From NCBI GenBank assembly GCA_964030785.1, contig OZ034971.1, forward strand, positions 35,095,804-35,159,803: a DNA stretch of 64,000 bases, given 5' to 3'. The translations under genes were made by a program, and so were the position numbers. The notes beneath the pieces are model-generated. The model was not told the DNA's origin. It ran no database searches and saw nothing but the letters and a program-made list of their open reading frames with translations. The DNA comes from Siderastrea siderea (taxonomy: Eukaryota; Cnidaria; Anthozoa; Scleractinia; Rhizangiidae). This document shows, in pieces, positions 37,401-47,173 of this stretch; position 1 is the stretch's first letter; each line of letters begins with the position of its first letter.

Positions 37401-40400
37401 TGGTTAGGAAAACAAACCGCTTTCTCTTCTTTGGGCTAAAAAATGGTGCCTACGTCGCATGTTTATCACACAGATATATCTCACCGGAAGGTTATATGGT
37501 TTCTTTCATTTATTTTACAGAGCCTCCTAGAATCTTTGGAAAAAGAAAGTTTCACGCGAATGTGGGCGAGGCAGCCAAATTGATTTGTGACTCGCGCGGC
37601 ACTCCGGACCCAGCGTTCACGTGGTCCTGGAAGGACGCTGAAAACAAAACGGTCAGTGTCAGCGAGGGCGAGGAGGTCAGTGCATACAGCGTGACAACGT
37701 TACGTGTTAACGTGACGAGTCGAAGCACTCTTGAAATCAAGAAGGTCACGACAGAAGCTTGGAAGATGTACACTTGTAAAGTGGTGAACCGGTTGGGTAG
37801 AGACATTGCATACATTTCGTTGTCAGGAAAAAGTAAGTGGTTTTTTTTGGAAATCTCAGGATTATTAGGATAGTTCATAATTTACTCTGTCACTCTGAGA
37901 AAGAAGTGAAGAAATACAACATTGGTGCATGGCAAAGACTCACGATACAAAGCATAATTGAGAGGACTGTCACAGAACGTATCTGTTTTGACGTTATATG
38001 CTGTGGACTACGAATTAACGCCTTGGACGTAACGTGACGTCCACTAATTAGCCTAGCCTGAAAAGTACGCCTTATATGGAGTAGCGGTAAAGTGGCTGTA
38101 GCTCCATTCATTTGCTGCCGTTTTTGCTCTAAATGTTGCTAGGTTTTGCTGGATTGATAAAGCAAGAATTGCTTTAAAGGCCTGTTTACACATGCGATTT
38201 TGGTGCAATTTTTGTCGCGCTCTCCAATGCAACTTCTGTCGCAAGGTAAACTAGCCGCGATTTCGCTGCGATTCCAGTGCGATGTTTACTGCAATTTCCC
38301 CCAAATCGCCCCCAAATTGCATCAAGTTTCGAACATGTTCGAAACCTCTGCGATATCGCAGCGACAAATCGCACAGAAATCGCCGCTAGTTTACACTTGC
38401 AATTTTTCTCGCAAGCTCGAGCGCGATATAAATTGCACTAAAAAGTGCGACAAAAATTGCACAAAAAATCGCATGTGTAAACGAGCCTTTATAAACCTTG
38501 ACTTAAAAACAAGTAAGTTTTACTGTTACAGTAATTGCCATTGAATAGCATAGAAATGGAAACTAAATGCGATAAGAAAGGCTTTGCGCCTTAAAACAGA
38601 GGCCAGATATAAAAGTAGTCTCTGAAAAATAAAATATATTACCAAATTAAAAAATTAAAAGTGATTGATTAAATTAGGTAGTGCTTTCACGTGTTGTTTT
38701 CATCCGAATCTTTTCATGTTGCCTTTTTTTGTCCCCAGCACGCCCAGAGAGTCCAGCCATCATTGCCGTGGAAACCAGTGCCTCCGAAGCTTTAGTCAGG
38801 TGGAAATTTGGAGACGATGGGGGTCTGGAACTGACAGCTCTGAGGCTGCAGTACAAGGAAAGTTCAGAGAACAGGTGGCAAGAGATTCAGATTAAGCCGC
38901 CAAACAGAATCAAATACCCTATCATGGACCTCAAGCCCAACACCAATTACAAATTTCGTATCCTAGCAACCAACAGCCTCGGTTCCAGTCCACCAAGTTC
39001 AATTTATCTGGCTAAGACGAGTAATTTAGGTAGGTGAAAACATCAGACACTTCAACCTCGTCGGTTTGCTTGACATCGCTGAGTATCATACTAAGTAAGG
39101 TAGATTCCAACTTCTTAAACACGGAGCGATAGTATAAGTTGAGGCTGAGGGTCTCAGCCCGTCAATCAGAATTCTCAACAGGCGCCAAACGAGTGCATTT
39201 GATTGGCTCACCGGCCAGACGGAAAGCCTTCAAGGAGCAAAAGCAAAAACAAACAAACAAACAAACAAGCACTAATCTTTAGAGAAGGCACCTCTTTAAC
39301 TACGCCATTGAATGAAGTGAAACTGTTTAGATGGACATCGTACGAAATTAAAGCAGAAACGTATACATAACTCTTTTTGAAAAACTATTTGACGTTAACT
39401 TAGATTTTAGTTTGAAGATTGTGAGACTACATGTAGCCTCAACTGGGACTCTCGGCAAGTTTAGGAAACTGCTCCGGTTGTCCTTTAAGACTTAGTCTAT
39501 GTATTATTTCAAGATAGGCTTAAAATCTTTGAGAACAAAGCGAAAACGCACAAGTGTGACGCGGTGCCTTAAGTTTCCTGCAAGCCACGCCTTTTACAGC
39601 GCGTCTTAAGGTACCTCTTGTCAAGAAATAAAGATTATTTTAGAATTATCTAACATATTCTCACAATTTGACTTCATCTTGTGTCCTCGTTTTCAGAATC
39701 CAGCACTAGTGCCCAGACCAAGAAAAGTTTTCTGGGGCTCAGCCAAGACATGACCGTTTTGATCGGAGGAGTTGGTGGCGCATTTCTCGTTATTATAATC
39801 GCCATTATCGGTATATGTTGCATCGTCAGAAAAATCCACAAAAATAGCAGCCCGCCAAATACCCCTGCGCACAGCCGACCAACCAGCCAACAGGAACCAG
39901 CTGAAATGACCTCGGTAAGACAAAAGTGATATTTTAGTTTGACGGTGTTGTTATCCATACAGTGGTCACTGATTTTTCCAACACCACCAGTACCTTGAAA
40001 CATGTATATCATAACAAAGCGCAACCTTATCCCCAGGCTTTATCCTTTCCGTCTCCAGGAGCCAGGGGTTGGTTTCTTTAGGATTCGCTGTGAAGGGTTA
40101 AGACTCGAAATGTTCGCTTTTGCTCCAGGGGCTAATTTACCTTATATCAAATGACTATTAAAAGTTCATCATTTACAGTCTTTGGCGGACATCCAAGCCA
40201 GACAATTTCCTAAGCTACAAATCTCTGCGACTAACTGCCGATATCCAATACAAATTATCTTTATTTTAGAATATTTAAAAAGCTGTTTGAAATAATATTC
40301 TTTTCTTCGATTGTAACCTGTTTTTGTTTTCATATCCTCAGTTATTAAACCATCACGTTCCGAATATTCCCCTCCCGCAGCCAGACATACCCCAAGGAGC

Positions 40401-43400
40401 CGAGGCCAGCTCGTTATCTAATAGTCCCTGGGAATTTCCGCGCAATAGAGTGGACTTGCAAGTCGTGTTGGGATCAGGCGCGTTTGGCCTGGTAATGAAA
40501 GGTCAAGCGCAAGGCATCAAGGGATGTGTAGGAAAAATGCATGTGGCGGTAAAAATTGTCAAAGGTAAGTCATTGATAAGTGCAACATGCCCTTGGTTAA
40601 CAAGGCTTTTTTCTCTTTTGTTCGTTTGTTGGTTCATATTTTTGAAGAATCCTACGTTGGATTTGTGATGCCAGTTTACATGATTCTTTACGAACGAAAA
40701 ATCCAATAAAGGGTGATTTGGGGTAACGAAGTATGGAGGTCCATGCATGTCCAGGATTGGTAAGGAGGCCGTATCAAGTATTGCCCTAAAAAGAATTGCA
40801 AATATCAGCAAGCACATTATCTCAGTTAGTCCAAGAATCGCTGGTATTCACATAGAAATGAAATAATCCTGGCCAGTTATGACCTTGTCTTTTCTTGTCT
40901 GTCTTGTCTCTACTAGGCGCAATTAGGTGTAAACGTTTTCTTTTAAGGGCGCAAGCGTTTTTGTGAACATCGCTAACGAAAACGTAAGCGAGAAAAGTGT
41001 GAACCTTTACTTGCCAATTTCGTGTTGAAAAACCGTTCCAAACGTGCATGCGTGCATTGCACTTATAAGATCCCTGGTGGCGCATTTGTGTTACGTGCGA
41101 ACATCGCTTGTGTTTACGCTACCAAATGCATAGGCGTTTGCGTCGCAGTGTGAACCTGAAGACGTTACTAGCCTGTTACACTTATTAATTTCCTGAGTTG
41201 CTTTTCATATCATCTGACTAGAAAACGACAGTGAAACAGCCAGAAGAGACTTGCTGGCCGAGTTGGAATTGCTAAAGCTGATTGATCCCCATCCGAACGT
41301 AATTGGATTGCTTGGCTGTTGTACAAGACAAGGTATGTTTGTTTTCCACGCTACCTGCAGTTCGCTAACAGCTAGAAGGCTTTTCTTTGAAAGAAAACAA
41401 GAGTCAATCTCATAAACGGTATGCGAGAACAAGCATCTGCTGTCTTCCGTTTTTTACTCAGAGACGTAATCGACTCTCCAGGCCCTTTTGCTTCCAATGA
41501 CATGTCCAGATCAACATTATTCTATAGGTTTTATTTGAATGGCCACAATTTAGACTCAACAGTAGAGCCACGTTTAACAGCATAACAAACCACACCAACA
41601 AGGAGTACTGGCCACAGTTTAGGATTTTTATGATAGCTTATGTTGTGTAAAATTTTAAAACAACAAGCGCCCCAAGGAAGTATTACTCAATAGCTTTCAC
41701 TTGAATGATTGCACCTGAGGATTTCGTTGCTCTTTGTTCATTGTATTAAACAGCACTACAGCAAAGTAGTGCTTAGAACATGTCATTCGAATGGTAAAAG
41801 TTGGGGACTTCATCCGCACACTCAGAAGTCTCTCATAGTCACACTAACATATTTCTTTTATGTTTAAACAGAACCCCTGATGGTGATTGTAGAATTTTGT
41901 GCGAACGGTGACCTTCAGAGTTACCTACGTCACTGCCGTGGAGTAGAAGACAAATATTATCAAGACTTATACAAAGTGCCCATTGAAAAGCTGGGCTCTA
42001 GGGATCTGCTGTCATTTGCGATACAGACCGCGAGAGGCATGGCATATCTGGCGGGCATGAAGGTAAAAATCCTTAAATGTAGTTGACGATGGCTACATTT
42101 ATTTAAGTAGACTAACAAATAAATGTTGTTAAGTTGAAATAACGATCCTCACTTATTTTGGATTCGTAGGGGACATCTTTTCCGATCATGCTTTCATGGC
42201 TCGCTTCTTAGTGGTAGTAAAATTTTGCACCGTACAACATAAAGCACCTCAATTGAGTTAAACTGAATTGAAAAATAACAAAATATACACGTGCACAATT
42301 TTCATTCAAGGGTGCCCATTTTTAGAGCTTTTTGAACAAACTAACCCGTCGTATGCGCGTCAGTGAATTAGTAACGGTATAGGAGGCGGTTTTTTACCAT
42401 ATCTTTCAGCCGGTCGAGTGAGATATTTTGGTACTCAGCATGTGGTTTCTGTTCTTTACGTTGTTTTACTGTTATCGGAACTAAACGGTAATTCAACTGT
42501 TTGATGCGAAAAAAATCAATTACTTTTGAGTTGAATGACCAGTCCCTTCTACAAAATACGCTTACATTGCGTCATGGTGGTTGTATTCAGTGAACGTAGC
42601 AAGTTCAATGGGCGAGTTTAATTCAGAGGTTTCTGTGGCAAACAAGTTAAGATATTGCAAAATAGTTCATTTTTTTGTTCTCACCTAAAAGAGTTGGAGA
42701 TCAGAAAATGACGGCAGGCTTACGTCATTTTGCAAACAACTTCATTGGGTCCTTACATGTGAGTTTTAAGGAGCAATGACAACAAGGAACAAATTGTGAA
42801 TTCACTGATAGGAGTCCAAGCCGCAACCAATCGCACACCGCTTATATTTATGATATTTGCTAAGCACTGGGCTGCATGGAGTCTTTCTAATGTGGTGATT
42901 AAGAGAAAGAGGGTAAATGCCGTTGGATGAGTTCAATGCAGGAATAAGAACTTTAAGCAAATACTTGTAACTGTCGTCGAGAGCGGGAAAGCGTGTGAAA
43001 GCAAGCGACCATTTGATTGGTTGAAAAAACTAGATTCTGCAATTCAATCCACCCACTTGACTTCTTTCCGTCAACAGGTTGTCCACAGAGACCTTGCAGC
43101 CAGGAATGTTTTAATTGACGAAAACAAAGTTTGCAAAGTGGCTGACTTTGGATTTGCCAGGGATATTTACGTAGAGGATCACTACACAAGAAAGACACAG
43201 GTAAGCGGCAGACGTTTTGAAAACTCTTCGCGTACGCGCTCCAAAATTACAGTTTCAGTTATTCTTGCATTATGTAGTAGGAAGTTGGTCACGTCGTAAA
43301 ATTGACACAAAGGTGCAATAAATGTGCGCGCAGACCATACTTGCTCTTTTCATTTTAGGCTTGGCTCTAACTTTGTGAATAAACACAACGACGTCTTCGT

Positions 43401-46400
43401 TTCAAGAACAAAGCTTAGTACGCACGCGTAGTTCTGCTGACGTCCTATGCCTGTGCTTACGTCACGATGCTCGCAAAAGTGCGGGGGGTAGGGGGGGGGG
43501 GCAGGAGAAATGAGGTGGAAATCCTCCGGGAAGTGAAAAAAGAAAGGGCTAGGGGAGGTACAGGAAGCAGACAGTTCGTACTTCTTCCCCCTCTCAGCTC
43601 CCTTCCCCCACCCTTCCAATTTGTCGGTTGCAGCTCACGGCAAATTAATCTACTCCCAGAAGTTTATTAAAAGTACACTGCAAAATAAAAGTACACTGCT
43701 ACTTAGCAGATCACGTCTTACGAGAAAAAAAAGTCTCTTCACATTGGACACACTCTCAAAATAGCAATGACGATTTAGTAAATAAATGTGAAATTCAAAA
43801 TCTTTTGTCTTCACATTGTGCTCCTTGTTTTCGCAGGGTGGACGATTTCCGATCAAGTGGATGGCAATTGAATCACTCCTGGATGGAGTCTCTACGACAA
43901 AAAGCGATGTGTAAGTGGATCACTTGGAATCTAGTTGCAGGAGAATTACAAACTATACACCGTTCATTTCGCTCTGGATGCAAACACATGTTCCTCGTTT
44001 TCGTTAACTTCAAGTAGTGTTTTGGTTGATGTCAATCAAAGAAAATCATTAAAATGCCTTATAAATTCTATCCTACGGGATATCAGGTGAGTAGACCCAA
44101 ATGATGATGATTATTACCAGCTGAGTAAAAGTAATACTTAACGAAAAGATAATTTTCGAAATCGATTAAATATTTGAAGAGAAAAAATATACCTTGCAGG
44201 TTACAAAGAGTTCGATCGTACAGCATGCAACGGCTTTCAAAATCGCATCGAAATTAAAACGAATCTCAACGGGTTTTCTTTGATTTCCATCTACTAAAAC
44301 TTAAAGCGAATGAAAAATCCGTTAACACGTGTTTTTAATTGAGTACACAGGGAATAAAAGACCCTTCGATAGCAACAGACGCTTTATACTCTTGGTCTGC
44401 TGTTGTGAGGGGCCGCGGAGGGGAAGGGGCCAGGGAGGGGCACGTACGTGCGTTTAACCCCAATACTTCACATATTTATTCTTCTCATTTATTCTTTCTC
44501 AAAAATCCTTAGAAATTTCGGGACATACTTACAGCTTGATTTCTCACCCGACACGCTCGCTCTCGTTGTATATCAATTTCAATAGTCAAATAAGAATTAC
44601 ATAATTCCTCGCAAGCCCAGTTGATTTACTCTCTATTTACATGTAGAGTTGTTCTTTTTACTCTTATAGCTGGTCTTTTGGAGTCGTTCTCTGGGAAATT
44701 GTCACTTTAGGTAAGGCTTGTGTTCATCATTCTCTTCGTATGCACGACTGGCACATAGCATACAGAACTAAGAAAAAAAAATAGAGCGAACCAACTATTC
44801 GCACTCGGGCGATTAAGACTGGGTACGACTAAGTTCCTCTCTTCCTTCCTTCCTTCCTTCCTTCCTTCCTTCCTTCCTTCCTTCCTTCCTTCCTTCCTTC
44901 CTTCCTTCCTTCCTTCGTCCCTTCTTTATCTCGTTTTTTTGGTTCGTTCTTTCGTTCGTTCGTTCGTTCGTTCGTTCTAGGAAGCAAGTCAATCGAAAGC
45001 CACTTAGTGACCCCCAGCATATAGACTTCTCCCCTCAGACTCTTTATTGGTACTCAGTTTTACACTTATAAGAGAGAGAAAATGTCATTGGATTACAAAC
45101 AATGTGGCGTTTGCGACTAAATAGTAATGATTAATCACCGATTTATATTTCCACCAGGGGCGTCTCCATATCCAGGCATGAATTCCCAGGAAGTGATCAA
45201 TTTTCTTCAAGACAGCTACAGAATGGACAAACCCAAGCACTGCTCAGACGAACTGTAAGTAGTATTAAAGAACATTTCAAATTCCTTTTAACCTGACTCC
45301 TGTAGACCTTAGTAAGAGTTTTTGGAATCCAAAAAGAAAAATGTAGGTAGCCTCGCACTTTTCGGAGATAATTAAGAAACCATAATACTAAAAAAGCGTT
45401 AAAATATAAAGAATGTATGGCAATTTCTTTTCAAATTTAACCTCAATTATCTCCGAAAAATGCGTGGTTACCCCCAATTTTCTTTTTGGATTCTGATAGC
45501 CCTTGCTAAGATCTGCTTTTTCCATGTAGTCATAAACCGCGCAAAAATATTGTTTATTTAGTGGACAAATTCCTCAAGAAACCCGAATATCCCGAGATGC
45601 GCAGATCGTATGCGCAGTAACAAAAGGAGGCACACTCCTTAAGTTCCATCTGTAGTATTTTATGTCATCTGGTAGCTTACATCCTTAGCTTCCCTCTGGT
45701 CAGAGTTAAGTCGACACTTGATGACAGGGCATTTATTTTTGCTGCGACGAAGCTGTTGAACTCGCTTTCAGGGCAGCTGCGTAGTCAGAACGTAAGGGTC
45801 AAATGTCATTTAAAAGCTTACCTTTTTAGGTTAGCTTATCGAAGTAGTTGTTAGACTTTATCAATAATTTATTGTCTGTTTTTAGTTTTGTAGATAATTG
45901 TAAGAATCATTACTATTCAGCGTCATCAGACAACATTACGTATCTCGTTTAACTGCCAAATTAATAAAGTGTGGATTTGTCTGTCTTTTAATCCTAGGTA
46001 CGTCCTCATGTTGGACTGCTGGCAAGTGGCCCCTCAGCGAAGACCAACATTCACGGAGCTATCTCAGCACCTCAGTAAATTATTCAGTGATGATAGGGTG
46101 GGTACCGTGTTTGATAGCCTCTGTTATTTATTCTTTAGTACTTCGCATACAGTCTCCTAATAATTTCCTTTCAGCTTCATTTCCGCAAATTTTGAAATCA
46201 TTCAACAAGTCAACTTAAGTGCCATATTTGTTCCTTCTTTTGTTGGGTGGGTGACATGGAATCAACACTAAGTAAACCTGATAGCAGTCTAAGGAGTCAT
46301 CAGGACTCCAAAACGCATACCCTTTATAAGCCCTTCCTCGGGGATTTTTCGCCATTTTCAAACAGCGGCAAAACATGGAATATAATATTATTAGCATGGG

Positions 46401-47173
46401 AATCCGATGACAAATAAATTATGTACAAACTGATTTCAAGAATATTCAACTTAACTGAACTTACGATACTTGGTAAAAGATTTTGCTAAACAATTTGAAG
46501 AGTGTAGAATGGTAGAAAGTGGGGACTTTGCGGTTTACGTATATACACGGAAAAGCTGAAAATTTGTTGTTGTGGCCGCCTATCGAATCTGCGAACCTCA
46601 ATTCAGTAAAATGTTTGAGCGGATATCGTCTATCTAACGAGTTTGAAAACTTCAGAACTCGATTTATATGAAAATTATTTGTCATTGGATTCTTTACAAA
46701 CACTGTATTTTGATATGCGTTTGCCCAAATTCAAAATGCGATCAATTTGCGTGAACGGATTAGAAAAATTAGCCCAGTTCGGTAAACACCCTGAGTCGTA
46801 CTTGTTACGTGCGCTAGGTAAGCACTTTTGTCATTCATTCATTCATTCGTTCATTCTATTCTCGTGCTTATCACTCCCTAGGAATACATAAACATGAGGA
46901 CATACGAAGACTCACTGTACGTCAATTTTGACGGTTCATCAGCCACGATCTAATCATCTCAAAGCTGCTGACATCTACGAGTGCATTGTAGTTGATTGAC
47001 AAGTGTCAATCGTTGTTGCAAGTAAGCTCACGATGCTATTTGCTTGTCTCCAGGAATACATAGACATGAGGATGTATGAGGACCACTTGTATATAAATTT
47101 TGACAAGACTTCAGGAACTATGCCATCGAAATCACAGTCTGGGAGCGCAAGTCATCACGATTCGGTAGTGTGA
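31373..47173 (+). CDS. Receptor tyrosine kinase, 3 Ig + FN3, gene-level
   Basis: A single-pass receptor kinase of 850 residues with the distal last exon (834 with the proximal one). It runs signal peptide (1-19), Ig1 (Cys40, Trp54, Cys100), Ig2 (Cys152, Trp164, Cys199), Ig3 (Cys240, Trp252, Cys303), FN3 (about 322-418), TM helix (439-462) and kinase (about 528-805). All catalytic elements are present: GSGAFG loop 535-540, VAVK Lys562, helix C Glu579, HRDLAARN 669-676, DFG 689-691, AIE 717-719. The small gatekeeper is Val607. The short insert (about 626-645) carries Tyr631, 632 and 636. The activation loop has Tyr697 and Tyr702. Best likeness is shared between PDGFR/VEGFR (WEFPR start), FGFR and Ret (RDIY-x-ED-x-Y, WMAIESL), so no vertebrate orthologue is named. 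The ligand is unknown. Start context AACATGG is good. Confidence 0.93.
31860..32000 (-). repeat. Degenerate ~100-bp dispersed repeat, intron 1
   Basis: Shares with other copies in the window, read on the - strand, the order GAGTCTG..GAAATCC, TTnAAATGAAA, and a GGTTCT block. Non-coding. Confidence 0.4.
32048..32406. repeat. Dispersed repeat ending in poly-C, intron 1
   Basis: Opens with GGGGGTGGGGGTACT and closes with AGTACCACCCCCC, so the ends are loosely inverted. The middle is non-coding. Looks like a decayed non-autonomous element; class unknown. Confidence 0.35.
32547..32576. repeat. (AAAT)n microsatellite
   Basis: About seven TAAA units in RTK intron 1. Confidence 0.9.
33285..33885 (+). 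repeat. Array of degenerate ~100-bp repeats, intron 1
   Basis: At least four diverged units share the order: TTCAAnTGAAAGCT, GAGCAGTACTTTCnTGTGG, TGCTGTACAAGG, then GAGTCTnTGGANnAAATC. Other copies are at about 26640-26800, 31860-32000, 41500-41835, 54711-54815 and 61796-61905. Confidence 0.6.
34347..34661 (+). CDS. RTK exon 2: Ig domain 1
   Basis: Acceptor TTGCAG, donor AAAG|GTGAGT, phase 1 at both ends. Shows the Ig signature: VTLPC, VWF, and DHGDYSC. Encodes residues 20-124. Confidence 0.93.
34785..34870 (+). repeat. tRNA-derived SINE fragment, intron 2
   Basis: GTGATGTCGTGGTCATCGCA resembles an A-box region and GCATGGTTCAAAGCTCCG a B-box region, about 45 bases apart. It lies just after exon 2 and has no tRNA fold. 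Confidence 0.4.
36399..36677 (+). CDS. RTK exon 3: Ig domain 2
   Basis: Acceptor TCTTTCAG, donor TTTG|GTATTT (a weaker donor), phase 1-1. Typical I-set pattern: [19 protein letters not shown]. Residues 125-217. Confidence 0.94.
37000..37172. mobile_element. piggyBac-like MITE, intron 3
   Basis: Flanked by TTAA on both sides (36996-36999, 37173-37176). Left end CCCTTCC, right end TTAAAGGG. TTAA duplications with CCCTTT-type ends are characteristic of piggyBac. 173 bp, no ORF. Confidence 0.65.
37521..37832 (+). CDS. RTK exon 4: Ig domain 3
   Basis: Acceptor ATTTTACAG, donor AAAA|GTAAGT, phase 1-1. Ig signature AAKLIC, FTWSW, and WKMYTC. In FGFRs the third Ig is split over two exons; here it is whole. 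Residues 218-321. Confidence 0.94.
38177..38489. mobile_element. 313-bp MITE with ~45-bp inverted ends, intron 4
   Basis: Ends AAGGCCTGTTTACACATGCG and the complement, with TA on both sides (38175-38176 and 38490-38491; a TTA reading is also possible). The interior is full of GCGATTT/AAATCGC inverted pairs. TA or TTA duplication suggests Tc1/mariner or PIF/Harbinger descent. Confidence 0.7.
38739..39029 (+). CDS. RTK exon 5: fibronectin type III domain
   Basis: Acceptor GTCCCCAG, donor TTAG|GTAGGT, phase 1-1. FN3 pattern: opening PESPAI, ALVRWKF, LRLQYKE, and [18 protein letters not shown]. Residues 322-418, directly before the membrane span. An FN3 in this place is not typical of vertebrate FGFR or VEGFR. 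Confidence 0.94.
39697..39914 (+). CDS. RTK exon 6: transmembrane helix
   Basis: Acceptor TTTTCAG, donor CTCG|GTAAGA, phase 1 in and 0 out. Encodes the stalk, a hydrophobic run [19 protein letters not shown] with GxxG small-residue motifs, then a basic stop-transfer RKIHK and part of the juxtamembrane segment. Residues 419-491. Confidence 0.93.
40342..40564 (+). CDS. RTK exon 7: juxtamembrane and glycine loop
   Basis: Acceptor ATCCTCAG, donor AAAG|GTAAGT, phase 0 in and 1 out. A proline-rich juxtamembrane (IPLPQPDIP) leads to WEFPR, the nucleotide loop GSGAFGLV and the ATP-anchoring Lys562 in VAVK. Confidence 0.94.
41222..41332 (+). CDS. RTK exon 8: kinase helix C
   Basis: Acceptor CTGACTAG, donor CAAG|GTATGT, phase 1-1. 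Carries Glu579 in LLAELELLK, which should pair with Lys562, then [11 protein letters not shown]. Confidence 0.93.
41500..41835 (-). repeat. Array of degenerate ~100-bp repeats, intron 8
   Basis: About three units of the same family as 33285-33885 but in reverse orientation. The array runs almost up to the acceptor of exon 9. Confidence 0.55.
41872..42062 (+). CDS. RTK exon 9: hinge and kinase insert
   Basis: Acceptor TTTAAACAG, donor GAAG|GTAAAA, phase 1 in and 0 out. Hinge [12 protein letters not shown] with Val607 as gatekeeper. A short insert carries three tyrosines (KYYQDLY), then [16 protein letters not shown] of helix E. Confidence 0.94.
43078..43200 (+). CDS. RTK exon 10: catalytic and activation loops
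   Basis: Acceptor CGTCAACAG, donor ACAG|GTAAGC, phase 0-0. Encodes [12 protein letters not shown], the catalytic loop of tyrosine kinases, VADFGFARD and the activation-loop tyrosines 697 and 702. Confidence 0.96.
43484..43500. repeat. G-tract in intron 10
   Basis: A GGGGGG..GGGGGGGGGG run opens a G/A-rich block that is matched by C/T-rich sequence 90 bases later. The open frames across 43350-43670 come from this low-complexity block. Confidence 0.6.
43837..43910 (+). CDS. RTK exon 11: substrate loop
   Basis: Acceptor TTTTCGCAG, donor GATGT|GTAAGT, phase 0 in and 2 out. Encodes [17 protein letters not shown], the P+1 loop of tyrosine kinases, with AIE in place of APE as in Ret. Confidence 0.94.
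44670..44710 (+). CDS. RTK exon 12: helix F microexon
   Basis: A 41-base exon, acceptor CTCTTATAG, donor TTAG|GTAAGG, phase 2 in and 1 out. Completes [17 protein letters not shown], the conserved helix F block. Confidence 0.93.
44841..44978. repeat. (CTTC)n and (GTTC)n microsatellites, intron 12
   Basis: About 19 CTTC units followed after 24 bases by about nine GTTC-type units. The Lys/Glu/Arg-rich frame on the - strand is an artefact. Confidence 0.95.
45158..45254 (+). CDS. RTK exon 13: helices G-H
   Basis: Acceptor TTCCACCAG, donor ACT|GTAAGT, phase 1 in and 2 out. Encodes [16 protein letters not shown] and [12 protein letters not shown], standard C-lobe text of receptor kinases. Confidence 0.94.
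45311..45507. mobile_element. 197-bp MITE, intron 13
   Basis: The left arm holds GGAATCCAAAAAGAAAA and TTTTCGGAGATAATT; the right arm is the reverse complement over about 65 bp. The flanking duplication is unclear. Confidence 0.65.
45690..45985 (+). pseudogene. LINE 3' end, intron 13
   Basis: A frame near 45705-45851 reads [19 protein letters not shown] and [11 protein letters not shown] then stop. This is the usual C-terminus of a non-LTR reverse transcriptase (SGAKLWNSLP-type block). An AT-rich tail with AATAAA at 45963 follows, and the insert ends within about 15-25 bases of the exon 14 acceptor. Only the last ~50 codons remain. Confidence 0.7.
45998..46097 (+). CDS. RTK exon 14: helix I
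   Basis: Acceptor AATCCTAG, donor TAGG|GTGGGT, phase 2 in and 0 out. Encodes [21 protein letters not shown], ending the kinase fold. A LINE tail lies directly before the acceptor. Confidence 0.94.
46882..46953 (+). CDS. RTK exon 15a: proximal alternative C-tail
   Basis: Acceptor TCCCTAG, entered in phase 0 from exon 14, 23 codons then TAA. It is similar to exon 15b: 15 of 23 residues agree, including all three tyrosines. It carries EYINM (fits both YxxM for PI3K p85 and YxN for Grb2) and LYVNF (YxN). No AATAAA lies before exon 15b, so its transcripts may run on through 15b as 3' UTR. It could also be a relic, but the frame, tyrosines and acceptor are intact. Confidence 0.7.
   Translation, partial: EYINMRTYEDSLYVNFDGSSATI
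47054..47173 (+). CDS. RTK exon 15b: distal alternative C-tail
   Basis: Acceptor TTGTCTCCAG (stronger than 15a), phase 0, 39 codons then TGA. Carries EYIDM (YxxM only, at the place of the FGFR/Ret EYLDL/DYLDL docking site), LYINF (YxN), a serine-rich extension, and a DSVV end that fits a class I PDZ ligand. Confidence 0.88.
   Translation, partial: EYIDMRMYEDHLYINFDKTSGTMPSKSQSGSASHHDSVV

Noticed and set aside
37552..37878. 108-codon frame on the - strand
   Set aside because: A shadow opposite the RTK Ig3 exon, which has clear Ig residues and splice sites on the + strand.
40915..41163. Possible MITE in RTK intron 7
   Set aside because: GTGTAAACG and GTTTACGC motifs recur in inverted form but the pairing is weak and the ends could not be set.
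44829..45020. 63-codon Lys/Glu/Gly frame on the - strand
   Set aside because: Produced by the CTTC/GTTC microsatellites.
46643..46891. 82-codon + strand frame ending in exon 15a
   Set aside because: It reads in a different frame from exon 15a through intron sequence; the acceptor at 46881 defines the exon.
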